Positions 1 to 8,406 of a stretch of 28,280 nucleotides of DNA are shown here, in pieces. Within the stretch, counting starts at the first letter, position 1. Each line of letters begins with the position of its first letter. The stretch spans positions 13,983 through 42,262 of the forward strand of contig CAUDNR010004482.1 in the NCBI GenBank assembly GCA_958430865.1, written 5' to 3'. The notes under the pieces are model-generated. The model had not been told where the DNA came from. It saw only the letters and a program-made list of their open reading frames with translations, and ran no database searches. The translations under genes and the position numbers were made by a program. Origin of the DNA: Entrophospora sp. SA101 (lineage: Eukaryota > Glomeromycota > Glomeromycetes > Entrophosporales > Entrophosporaceae).

Positions 1-114
1 ACCCAATATCTACAAATCGAACAAAGTCCAACCCCAAAGCCACCAGATACTCTAGGAATGCTTGCTGCGGCTGTGGCTGAACTAACCAACAAAGTAAACA
101 ATTTAAAAGGGTAA
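1..114 (+). CDS. 3' end of a retrotransposon gag-like ORF (partial)
   Basis: The frame starting at base 1 is open to a TAA at 112-114. It gives about 37 residues rich in Pro and Gln, ending in a short Ala/Leu/Asn/Lys-rich helix-like stretch. It lies immediately before, and overlaps, a protease frame in the -1 phase, which is the usual gag-pol arrangement of Ty3-like LTR retroelements. The Gag assignment rests on position only, since no capsid or zinc-knuckle motif is in view. The 5' part is outside the window and this part is absent from copy 2. Confidence 0.45.
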   Translation, partial: TQYLQIEQSPTPKPPDTLGMLAAAVAELTNKVNNLKG

Positions 115-629
115 AAGCACCTCCAAAGGGGCAGGATGGTGCAATAGACAAAAATAAAGCCCCAGACAAAAATACAGACGCCATAACAAGTAAAATACAT
201 ATAGACAATATTGAGACAGAAGTTGTGATCGATACAGGATCAGGACTTAGCTTAATAACTCAACAATATTTAAATAAACTGGGAAGACAGATTGACCAAG
301 AATCTAATTCTCGATTAGTAGACATCAATGGCAAAGAAACTAGGCCATTGGGATTAGTAAAAACCGTTTTAGTCACTTTAGATGGAAAAAAACCAATACA
401 CATAGATATGGCTGTAATGAGAGCCACCAATTATAATGTAATACTAGGAAATAATTGGCTGAGAAAGATAGAAGCCACTATAAACTTCAAAGATAAAGTG
501 TTACGATTTAAAGAAGGGAAAGACCTTCTCCAACATCCTATTATATTTGAAAGAGAGTCAAAGAAAGTAGTCTTGGAGGGAAATGATCTTCATGAACCTC
601 AAAATATATTCAGCAGAAAAAATTTCTAA
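81..629 (+). CDS. Ty3-like retroelement aspartic protease, truncated pol fragment
   Basis: The frame is open from 81 to a TAA at 627-629. It probably enters translation by a -1 frameshift at 102-108, because no ATG leads it. The catalytic motif Asp-Thr-Gly-Ser is encoded at about 231-242. Further on a Leu-Gly-Asn-Asn-Trp-Leu motif (about 447-464) matches the second conserved block of the retropepsin-like gag-polyprotein protease family. The fold cleaves the Gag-Pol polyprotein as a homodimer. The frame stops about 130 residues after the active site, with no reverse transcriptase, RNase H or integrase and no LTR, so this is a fragment. Confident as retroelement protease; the exact clade is inferred. 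Confidence 0.8.
   Translation, partial: TNQQSKQFKRVKAPPKGQDGAIDKNKAPDKNTDAITSKIHIDNIETEVVIDTGSGLSLITQQYLNKLGRQIDQESNSRLVDINGKETRPLGLVKTVLVTLDGKKPIHIDMAVMRATNYNVILGNNWLRKIEATINFKDKVLRFKEGKDLLQHPIIFERESKKVVLEGNDLHEPQNIFSRKNF
102..142 (+). promoter_or_regulatory. Candidate -1 programmed frameshift signal between gag and pol
   Basis: The heptamer TTTAAAA at 102-108 is phased as T TTA AAA in the upstream frame, which is the X XXY YYZ rule for tandem slippage. A -1 slip moves into exactly the frame that reads through the protease to 629. The upstream stop TAA (112-114) lies just after it. After an 8-base spacer, GCACC (117-121) can pair with GGTGC (138-142). The stem extends by TCC (122-124) with GGA (134-136) across a single bulged T, leaving a 9-base loop. 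Slippery site, spacer and stem all match known viral and retroelement signals, but function is untested. Confidence 0.55.
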
Positions 630-970
630 TACAAGATATCAAGAAGTATTATCTGTAGATGAAGTAATCGGTTCTGTAAGTAAATAAGTAAATCACTTTT
701 TGAATATATTGTTCTTTTTATTATGGGATAAAGAATTCAACACAAGGAAATTATATTCTCTTCAAATGACTAATTGACTATTCCATTTTAACCAACTTGG
801 ATTTTAATAAATTTTCTTTGTGATAGGGTTTGGCTCCTGAAGAATTATTCAATATTGATGTTTTAGCAGAGTGTATCAGAACAATTGTACCACATTGCCA
901 ACATCATTTATTTTTGAATTTGACTTATCCGAAATTTTTTTCCATTCTTCATTTGAAAAGTTATTTCTAA
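592..970 (+). CDS. Possible two-exon short ORF after the protease
   Basis: An ATG at 592, in a different frame overlapping the protease end, reads 28 codons to a strong donor (GTAAGT at 676). The intron would run 676-826, ending TGATAG. The second exon (827-970) adds 47 codons in phase, the first part of which looks protein-like (Ala-Pro-Glu-Glu-Leu-Phe). The rest lies opposite a minus-strand remnant (876-1164) and may be its shadow. I do not recognise the product. It could be a chance reading next to retroelement debris. Confidence 0.22.
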
Positions 971-1164
971 GCCATGGGTGAGGATTTGATGTGTCAACAA
1001 TTGAAGAAACTATCAGATCATCATAGTTCAAGTGATCTGGTGCATATCTCTATTATATGCTTTAATCTAAGTCGCAGTACCACTTGTTGTTGAGTTGCAG
1101 CTGATGATAATAACACATTATTTACAACATTTTCTATTGGAGCGAATGCTTTTCTTTGAAAGAG
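876..1164 (-). pseudogene. Decayed minus-strand coding remnant, unknown family
   Basis: From a possible acceptor (CCATAG, exon starting at 1164) the minus strand reads a Gln/Val/Leu-rich helical stretch. It hits tandem stops unless the frame shifts by one base near 1055. After that shift the reading continues through a hydrophilic segment containing His-Pro-Trp-Leu-Arg-Asn and Glu-Glu-Trp-Lys-Lys, ending at the TGA at 876-878. Codon usage and composition look like real protein on both sides of the shift, which suggests a gene broken by a one-base indel. No start codon is visible and I cannot name the family. Confidence 0.4.
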
Positions 1165-1556
1165 CTATGGCCAATATGACACCTTTTCAGCCTGAAATAA
1201 ATAAAAATAACAAATAAATCAATTGATTTTATTACCAGATTAAAAATATAAACCATCAAATGAATCAATATTTACATCAAGTTCCATTACATCAATGTTA
1301 CTTTTTAAATTTTTTCATGACTGATATCATCTTCAGCCTTTTTTTTAAGAGAAATAATAATAATATCTTTCTTTCTGAATCTGTACAATTTAAAAAGATT
1401 ATATGGGGCATGCTGCAACAAAACCAGACAAAGTGAACATTGATATTACCAGAATTTCAGAGATCAATAATGTTTTTTTAATATCACAATTGTATTACAA
1501 TGTAATTTGTCTAGACAAAAATAATTAATATGAAACTTGTTTACATTAGGTCTACC
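1165..1556. other. AT-rich spacer, no gene seen
   Basis: I see no convincing coding frame, hairpin or repeat here. A pyrimidine-rich tract ending TTTACATTAG at about 1550 could be a splice acceptor for the fragment starting at 1557. Confidence 0.5.
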
Positions 1557-1798
1557 ATGGAACCCAAGAATTATAGCACCATTAGAAGTATTTTGAAAAA
1601 GGAACAGGATGAAAAAAATGCACCTTATATTTTTAAAATAAATGATACTCAAACACTGAAGCTTATCTAAGAAAAGAAAGGATCACTTATGAAATTTACC
1701 AAGAAGAAAGAAAAATAATAAATGTTGGAAAAAGAAAACATCATGATGATGATGCATTATTGCCTAATAAAAAGCAAAAATCTTTAAAAGGAAAATAA
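1557..1798 (+). pseudogene. Lysine-rich coding remnant with a frameshift
   Basis: An ATG at 1557 opens a frame of 37 codons, charged and Lys/Glu-rich, stopping at 1668-1670. Overlapping it in another frame from about 1644, a strongly basic stretch (Arg-Lys-Glu-Arg, then Gly-Lys-Arg-Lys-His-His and several Asp) runs to a TAA at 1796-1798. Together they resemble the C-terminus of a nuclear or coiled-coil protein split by a frameshift. A possible acceptor (TTACATTAG) lies just upstream. The family is not recognised. Confidence 0.3.
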
Positions 1799-1891
1799 TT
1801 TGATAGTTAAGGTGAATTTCAATTCATACAGAATATTCTTTAAAACTACTTTTTTATTTTCAATCAAGATCATCTTTTAGTATCTTTGACT

Positions 1892-2231
1892 TCAATTTTG
1901 AGCAGTTAATTGACCCTTCTGTTGATCTTCCAATTTCCTGTTTTCTTCTTCTAGATGATTAATTTTTTCTTTTAAACTTTTTATCTTATCTAATAACTCC
2001 TGTTTTTGCTTTTTACTTCACTCTTCTGATTTTTCCTGAAACTTGACTACTTCTAATTTCAATTAATTCATTATAATGTTTTTTTTTACAAAGTTGGTCA
2101 TCAACTTGAGGTTTAATATTTAGGACTCTGATTTATTTTTAATATTGTTTCTGTGGTAATTCTATATTAGGATTTTGATTACCACATGCTATGCAAGGAT
2201 CAAAATTTTTTCAGTTAACATCTTTATTCAT
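1892..2231 (-). pseudogene. Decayed gene with CxxC motif and C-terminal coiled coil
   Basis: From an ATG at 2229-2231 the minus strand reads a short N-terminus interrupted by TGA, then a Cys-Ile-Ala-Cys-Gly-Asn motif resembling half of a small zinc site. A Lys-rich segment follows in a second frame. Last comes a Leu/Glu/Lys heptad-like coiled coil, with another in-frame TGA, ending at the stop 1892-1894. Several stops and at least one frame change mean it cannot encode an intact protein. The order of pieces is coherent, so I read it as one decayed gene rather than chance ORFs. Family unknown. Confidence 0.4.
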
Positions 2232-3167
2232 TTTATTAATAATAAATTATAGTTAGAAATGTTATATATATATTTTGTTTATTATCAATTTATGTAATTT
2301 ATTATAAAAAGGACATATCTTCTAAGATAATAAAATTAACTTAATTATTTTTACAACAATTAAAATATCTGTTCATAGAAAAACGTATTCATATTTTAAC
2401 TTATAAAAAGTAATTCTTACAGATAGGTAATATAGTCAAAAATCTATTCGTTTGAAGAGAATGCAATACTTACAACATTAGATTCATCATTATCTTTAAT
2501 GTGGTTATCAATTAGCATGAATTCGCACTGATTAAAAAAAATTTTTTTATAAATAACTATATAGGTTTGGCACAGCAAATTTTATGAATCAAATTATCCC
2601 ATTATCATAAAAGGATAAGATTTTTGAGAAAAAATGAATTGAGATTGGCTACTTCTAGTGACATATACAAAGAGTCAGAGAGTTATGTAAACTCAACAAG
2701 TCAGATTTACAAGTACTTTAAACAATTGATTGTTGTGCCTGACTTATTGAGTTTACATGTTTACATATGTATTCCAATTATCGAGATTTTATTATTATTA
2801 TAAATATGAAATTATGGAATAAAATTTTAATATAAGTGGTACTGATTCCTGAAAAATTATGAATTATGAATTTATCATATATGAATTTAACAAGCTTTGA
2901 CTGTAGTCCTAATTAATACCCCTAGGTTATACAGTATAGAAAATTTATAGATGATAACTTTTATCTTATTAATTATGATTAGTGACATCAATTCAGCAAT
3001 TAAAAATAATAGGAAATTATGTAATTGTATAGATAAAGGAAAAAAATTATGATGATGAACTGTATAAATCAAAAAACTTGAGTTAAAAAAAATATATTAG
3101 GTAGCAAATTTTTTTTATAATTCAATTTTTAAAACTGCAAAAGAATATGATTAAATTATAACTCTAT
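2232..3167. other. AT-rich intergenic stretch with one hairpin
   Basis: No gene is supported here. Short ORFs on either strand have the composition of random AT-rich DNA. The only structured element I see is the long inverted repeat at 2685-2758. Confidence 0.55.
2685..2758. repeat. Near-perfect 20-bp inverted repeat (hairpin, MITE-like)
   Basis: Bases 2685-2704 are the reverse complement of 2739-2758 with 19 of 20 positions matching, separated by 34 bases. A transcript would fold into a long hairpin. Possible explanations are a very short MITE or foldback element, or a small-RNA precursor. No clear target-site duplication is visible. Confidence 0.6.
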
Positions 3168-4243
3168 TTATGGAGATGGATAAGAGTGATAAATTTGAAT
3201 AGAACAATTAGGTGAACCATTAGATAATTGAGCAAGAAGTTCTTGTTGCTGTTCTTGTATCTTATCACATATGCTATCCATATCTTTCATAGTCTTTTCC
3301 AAACCTAGATGAATCTTCCATAAGCTATGTATGAAACCCAAAACAAGGCTTTTGTCTGCAGACAAATCATATGGAATTTCAAGATCAAATATTAGACGTA
3401 CACGACATAATGGGGACCTGGTTGATCCATTATGTATATCTTGAGCTTTGTTTCTGTTTTATAAAAAATTGAAAAGATTTTAGAATAATTACCAGATTTC
3501 AATCAAAAAAAAATAATAAAAATAAAGCATGATAAAATATACCATAAATGTGAAAAAGGAACACTTCAATTTCACACAACTGCTTCCATAAATCCTCATA
3601 ATCTTGTAGTTGTTTAAAATTTTTTATGATTAACTGATCAGTCATCATATTTTTTGAATCTCGGCCAAATCGAAACAACTTGTATAAATCAGAAGAGTTT
3701 TTATCTGGTTTGGATGCAAATGGGGTACCAGATGTTTCTTCATATAAAATCTCTTGTGTTGTACCAGCAGCTTTCATTAAAAACCAAAAATCTGGTTTTT
3801 GAGGATATGTTCCCTTACGAAATTTTGAGGCAAGAGATCCGGTTTCACCCCTATTAATTTTAGATATTTCAGATATAGTGTCCAATAAAATCAAATTCTA
3901 AATTAATGGAAAGAAAGGAATACATACCATTGCTTAAAGCTATGTGCACTCAATTGACGTGTGAGAATTTTTAACAAAGGATCTAATGCAAGGCGACTCC
4001 AAGTTCCTTCTGAACAATAATTATTTTCAAAGTACTCATGTCTCAAAGAAAACCTTATTAAAGTTAGTGAAGATGATATTAACCATGATATCATAGTGAT
4101 ACTTAATATTGTTTTAAAAAATCCTTTGCATTAGAAAAGAGAAATAAAGAAAAACATATTTACAAATGTTTACAAGTATCATGCATAAAGAAATAAAAGT
4201 TGTGAGCCCGATCTTCATCATTCACCTTTCCAAAATCATCATA
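3168..4243 (-). CDS. Hypothetical multi-exon protein, expanded fungal family, possibly broken
   Basis: Four minus-strand blocks fit one gene. Block a (4164-4243) has donor GTAAAT. Block b runs from 4101 to about 3924 and joins a through a 62-base intron. Block c (3543-3897) and terminal block d (3168-3439) join through a 103-base intron ending CTCAAG, in phase, to the stop at 3168-3170. Block c has a Lys-Pro-Asp-Phe core, then a Glu-Thr-Ser-Gly-Thr-Pro motif and amphipathic helices; d has a Gln-rich coiled coil. The pattern recalls a large hypothetical family of arbuscular mycorrhizal fungi (recalled, not searched). Blocks b and c are separated by only ~26-30 bases, too short for a normal intron, so the gene may be damaged. 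Block a abuts the transposon at 4246 and the 5' end is not visible. Confidence 0.5.
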
Positions 4244-4245
4244 TA

Positions 4246-4269
4246 CAGTCAACTCTCCATAAGTGCACC
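4246..4269 (+). repeat. Left terminal inverted repeat, copy 1
   Basis: Twenty-four bases that match the reverse complement of 6768-6791 with one mismatch (T for C at the ninth position). They include the first copy of the 15-bp subterminal motif. Confidence 0.9.
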
Positions 4270-4301
4270 CTCCATAAGTGCACCCTCTCCGTAAGTGCAC
4301 C
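4255..4301 (+). repeat. Tandem subterminal motif, three copies of CTCCATAAGTGCACC
   Basis: Copies lie at 4255-4269, 4270-4284 and 4287-4301 (the last has CTCCG). Looser copies occur near 4335-4345 and 4401-4415. At the right end there are a direct copy at 6732-6745 and an inverted copy at 6768-6782. Reiterated motifs at transposon ends usually bind the transposase helix-turn-helix domain. That role is inferred here. Confidence 0.8.
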
Positions 4302-4728
4302 CTATGTCCCAGTCCCAAGCTCGGGACTTAGAGATAAATGCACCCTCTCTATGTTCTGCACTGCACAGTCTTTTCCTGGTCCCGTTCATATAAAACCACC
4401 CTCTCTAAGTGCACTCCCGTGACTTTCACGTGACTGCGCCGCAATATGAAATCATTATTTATTTATTAGTGAGGAAAACATTAGTGTCATTTTTTAATGA
4501 ATTTATTCCTAAAGTGGAGAAAGTAAGCCATTGACCTTTTTAAAATTTTAACATTGATTTTTAATTTAGTAATTCCATGTACAATGATGTTTTAAAACAT
4601 TGTAAAATAATAATTCAGGTAACAAGAAAATAAAGAATTCTTTCTTTCTTTATTATAACAAATGATTAATTCTTTCTTTTTAATAGATGTAAATAATTAT
4701 TAGAATAACAGAATAACAAACGGAATAA

Positions 4729-4768
4729 GAGAATAAGAGAATAAGAGAATAAGAGAATAAGAGAATAA
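4729..4768 (+). repeat. GAGAATAA microsatellite, 5 units
   Basis: Five perfect 8-base units in the 5' untranslated part of the transposon. Copy 2 has eight units at 14621-14684, so this tract differs between copies. Confidence 0.9.
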
Positions 4769-4996
4769 AATCCAGGTGACAAAGCTCTTATGTTTTATAT
4801 AGTTGGAATTATTACATATAAAAAGGTAAAAGAAAAGTCATAACAGATAAAATTAAGAATTTTAATAATTAAATCGAATTACACTTATTACTTTAAAAAA
4901 GAAAAATATCCAGTTATTATATATCAATCTTTGTTTACTGTAATTGTTTTATATCATTAAGTCATTCGTATTCTTTTATAACTTCCAAATAAAAAA

Positions 4997-6646
4997 ATGT
5001 CTTCAAGTAAAATAACTTTATCTGATACCCAAAAATATGAATTTTGCTTATTTGCTGCAAATAATAAATTGACCAGAAAAGAATATGTTGGATGGATTGA
5101 ACAAAAATGGGGAGTTACAGTTCATGAATCAACAATAACCAGAATTATTCAAAAAAGTAAAGAAATACTTAGCACTGAAATTAGCAATCCAGAAGCAAAA
5201 AGACATAAATCTGTGATTGTCCCCGAACTTGAATTGGCTCTTAAGGAATTTGTCTTAGTTTATCAACACAAAGCAATCTTGAGTGATGCTATTTTAGTTG
5301 AAAAGGCTAAGCAAATAGCAACTGGGTTAGGAATTCCTGAAGGGACATTGAAATTTTCTACTGGATGGCTTGTAAAATTTAAAAATCGTAATGGAATTCA
5401 TCAAATAAAACTTCATGGAGAGGCATCATCAGCTGATCTAGCTGCCATTAGTGATGCTTTACCATTATTGAGAGGTAAATGTGGAAATTATCCTGCTGAA
5501 AGAATATATAATATGGACGAAACAGGTCTTTTCTATAGGTAATTAATATTTTAATACCAATCTTTGATTATCTGTATTTAAATTGAATAGAATTTGATCT
5601 TATTTTTTATTCTTTACAGATTAGAACCAGATAGAACATTAGCTACAAATAAACTTTCTGGTCGTAAAAAGAATAAAGAAAGACTTTCAATTGCTTTGTG
5701 TACAAATGCTGATGGATCACACAAGTTGAATCCATTAATAATTGGAAAATTTGGAAAGCCAAGGTGTTTTAAAAATATTAACATAAACAACTTACCAATG
5801 ACATATCGTTATAATACTAAGGCATGGATGCTGTCTACTGTTTTTCAAGACTGGCTTCAAGAGTTTAACAGGGAGGTTGCTCAAAAATATAATCAGCGGG
5901 TATTATTACTCCTTGATAATTGTCCAAGCCATAAGATTGATGGTTTGGTGCTTTCTCATGTTGATGTTCATTTTCTTCCTCCAAACACCACATCAAAAAT
6001 TCAGCCAATGGATGCAGGAATTATTATGTCTTTTAAAAAACATTATCGTCATTTACATATTAAATGGATTCTAAATCAAGTTGAAGATGGAAATGATATA
6101 AAAGATTTAAAAATGGATGTATTGCAGGCAATACAATACATTATTAAAAGTTGGGAAGAAATCACACCTGAAACCATTTGTAACTGCTGGCAACATACCA
6201 AAATCCTCCCAGCTGCCATTGATACTGCTAGCAATGTTGGAGAAACTAATATTCCTACATTAGAAGAACTTTCAGATTCAATTGGAGCACTTAACCTATC
6301 TAATGCTATGCAAATTGATGAATTTTTAAATAATCCAGAAGAAGGAATGGTTTATGAGGTTCCTGATAATGATGATAAAATTATTGAGGGTCTTGTAGAA
6401 ATATTTAAAAAACAGCTAGAAGTGCCTATTGAGGATATTGAAGATGATAAAGATGATAGTATTGAACCAGTGGTAATAAGTGCCAGTGAAGCTTCAAAAA
6501 GTTTAAAAACTGTTTATGCATTTCTACTACAAGAAGAAAATTCTAGTGAACAATTAAAAATGGCTAATGCTCTTGATAAATTTATTAATCTAAAAAAAAT
6601 AAATAGAATGAAACAAACTACAATGTATGATTTTATCAATCAATAA
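4997..6646 (+). CDS. Pogo/Tigger-like DDE transposase, intact
   Basis: Two exons, 4997-5538 and 5620-6646, joined across an 81-base intron (GTAATT to TTTACAG), give 522 residues. The N-terminus (about 1-60) is a helix-turn-helix of the CENP-B/psq type. Residues about 75-135 look like the second, Tc5/CENP-B DNA-binding helix-turn-helix. The DDE_1 catalytic core shows D174 (Asn-Met-Asp-Glu-Thr), D280 (Leu-Asp-Asn-Cys-Pro-Ser-His) and D312 (Gln-Pro-Met-Asp-Ala-Gly), a D-D-31-D spacing. The C-terminal ~130 residues are acidic, with an Asp/Glu-rich stretch near 440. The enzyme would bind the terminal motifs and excise and reinsert the element at TA. All catalytic residues and the frame are intact, so it may be active. 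Start chosen at the first ATG, with AAATAAAAAA before it. Confidence 0.92.
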
Positions 6647-6767
6647 ATAATTTTATAAATAAAAAATTTTTTTAATTTTTCATTAGTGTCACGTGCAACC
6701 AATAAAATACTTTTGTTCTATAAGTGCACTTCTCCATAAGTGCACGGTCTTGCCTGGTCCCAAGGGG

Positions 6768-6791
6768 GGTGCACTTATGGAGGGTTGACTG
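6768..6791 (+). repeat. Right terminal inverted repeat, copy 1
   Basis: Reverse complement of the left terminus at 4246-4269 with one mismatch, followed directly by the TA target duplication at 6792-6793. Confidence 0.9.
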
Positions 6792-6884
6792 TATTTTTTA
6801 ACTCATTCACCTGACCAAAAATTATAAATAGATAATCAACATGATCTTTTTTCAGAAAATAAAATTTTTAAATGATAAATGATA

Positions 6885-8269
6885 ATGGACTACAATATTG
6901 TAAAAAAAAGTGAAGATCGTAATAAACAAAATGACGACGATGAAGAAATTGAATGGGTTACAAGTTAAGTATAAAACATATAAATATATATTGCATATTG
7001 TATTGTATCGTGTATGTATATATACTCATTCACGTTACGATTACAGGCTCTTCATTGTTACCACAAAAACCATCAAATGAAACTCTCTATAATCCTATTC
7101 CAGATTTTCTAAAAAATCAAAATCAAAAACAACAATTCTTCGATGACTCGCATTCTAATAGGAGTTCATATTATAAAAATAATAATAGTTGGAATATAGA
7201 TGAAATCAAACTTCCACTAAAACAAATACATTTCAGTGGCTCCCGAACATTGTGCATACGTTCAGCAGATCAATATGATATGGCATTACTTTTATATAGA
7301 AATACACGTGAAATTTCTATATGTATGAACCATATGAAAGATGAAATTTGTATTGGATTAAAAGATGTTGAAGGTGCTAAAACTATTCAAGATAATTCCA
7401 TAGTAGTCAAACTTAAACCAGACTTTGACAAGGTAGTAATTAAATATATTTATTTACATGTAAATATAATAATAATCATATTTAAAAATATGTGATTTTA
7501 TATAAATAACTGTGTATATTACATATATCGATTTACCTACTCTCCCATTCTCTTCGCGTACACACACATACTCGTACATATTTAGAAATTTTATCATCAT
7601 TCAGAAGGATATCCATACAAATTTAGATCTGTTCGTACTGATATTGATCCAACAAAAGGTATAATAAATGGTATAAGATGTCTTAATTTTAAACCTGAAC
7701 ATAGATTTGATACCAGTAGATCACGGATGTTTGAGAAATCATTGAATACTATGATTCGTCAAATCAATAAGGTAATGATGAATGGAAGTAATAAGATTAA
7801 TATTATGAGATTACATACAAGATTGAAATTTTTTTTAAAAAAATTTAGAGTAATTTGGAAAAAAGACATAAATTTAGTCCAGTTGAATTCGCTAAAAATC
7901 AAATAAATATATTTACGGAAACTAAAATCAGCCAAAACCCTGAGAATGAAGAGGCAAGGAAATTTATTATATTAATTATTATAGTTAATTTATTATAACT
8001 CCATAATATTCTATTCCATAAAATTACTCTAGATATATGTTACTTGTACATCATCAACTCAAAAACGTGCAATTGTTCTTCATACAAGTGAGTTATTTAG
8101 TTATTTTAGATTTCATGTTCAATATAGATTTGGATGGAAGTATGAAAGGATGTGGTACAAGGGTCTAAATGATTTATGGATTCTATTAAAAGATGAAGAT
8201 AATTGGAAAACCATTAAAGATAAGATTGCATTAAATGAAGTACTAAGGCTTGAAGTTTTTATGAAATAG
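6885..8269 (+). CDS. Hypothetical protein with possible PB1-like C-terminus, copy 1
   Basis: Five exons fit in phase: 6885-6963, 7047-7432, 7586-7771, 7849-7953 and 8033-8269, giving 330 residues. Introns 1-3 are GT-AG. Intron 4 would be GC-AG (GAG^GCAAGG), which keeps the frame, whereas reading through reaches a stop. The N-terminus is acidic (about residues 10-25) and is followed by an Asn/Gln-rich linker. The last ~60 residues (Phe-Gly-Trp-Lys-Tyr, then Leu-Lys-Asp-Glu-Asp-Asn-Trp, ending Leu-Glu-Val-Phe) resemble a PB1 protein-interaction domain with its acidic OPCA-like Asp-Glu-Asp. That is pattern recognition, not a search. I do not recognise the N-terminal part. No signal peptide or membrane span. 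The start lies 94 bp after the transposon end. Confidence 0.68.
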
Positions 8270-8286
8270 TTGTTTTTTATCAATAT

Positions 8287-8288
<2 letters not shown>

Positions 8289-8327
<39 letters not shown>
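8289..8327. repeat. (TA)n microsatellite
   Basis: An uninterrupted run of about 18 TA units between the convergent 3' ends of the plus-strand PB1-like gene and the calreticulin gene. It has the same length in copy 2 (about 18192-18230). Confidence 0.9.
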
Positions 8328-8336
<9 letters not shown>

Positions 8337-8406
8337 GAAAAGTAAATAAATATGTAATTAATCTAAAAAATTTCTTATAACTACTATTATTAGTCTATAT
8401 TTATAT

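Larger units (their letters stand above)
4246..6791 (+). mobile_element. Complete pogo/Tigger-type DNA transposon, copy 1
   Basis: A 2546-bp element bounded by inverted repeats beginning CAGTCAAC and flanked by TA on both sides (4244-4245 and 6792-6793). The TA duplication is typical of the Tc1/mariner-pogo group. It contains one two-exon transposase in plus orientation. Both ends carry extra copies of the 15-bp motif CTCCATAAGTGCACC. The intact ORF and near-matching ends suggest recent activity or recent loss of it. The element sits between a minus-strand gene ending at 4243 and a plus-strand gene starting at 6885, so it may affect both 5' regions. Confidence 0.93.

Noticed and set aside
3654..3857. 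Plus-strand ORF opposite the hypothetical gene (and 13546-13749)
   Set aside because: The minus strand has the splice-consistent, family-like reading; this is its antisense shadow.
4729..4768. GAGAATAA array considered as a CRISPR-like or regulatory repeat
   Set aside because: Units are contiguous with no spacers and vary in number between copies: a simple microsatellite.
5877..6074. Alternative-frame ORF inside transposase exon 2 (and its copy-2 counterpart at 15790-15987)
   Set aside because: Shadow of the transposase reading frame.
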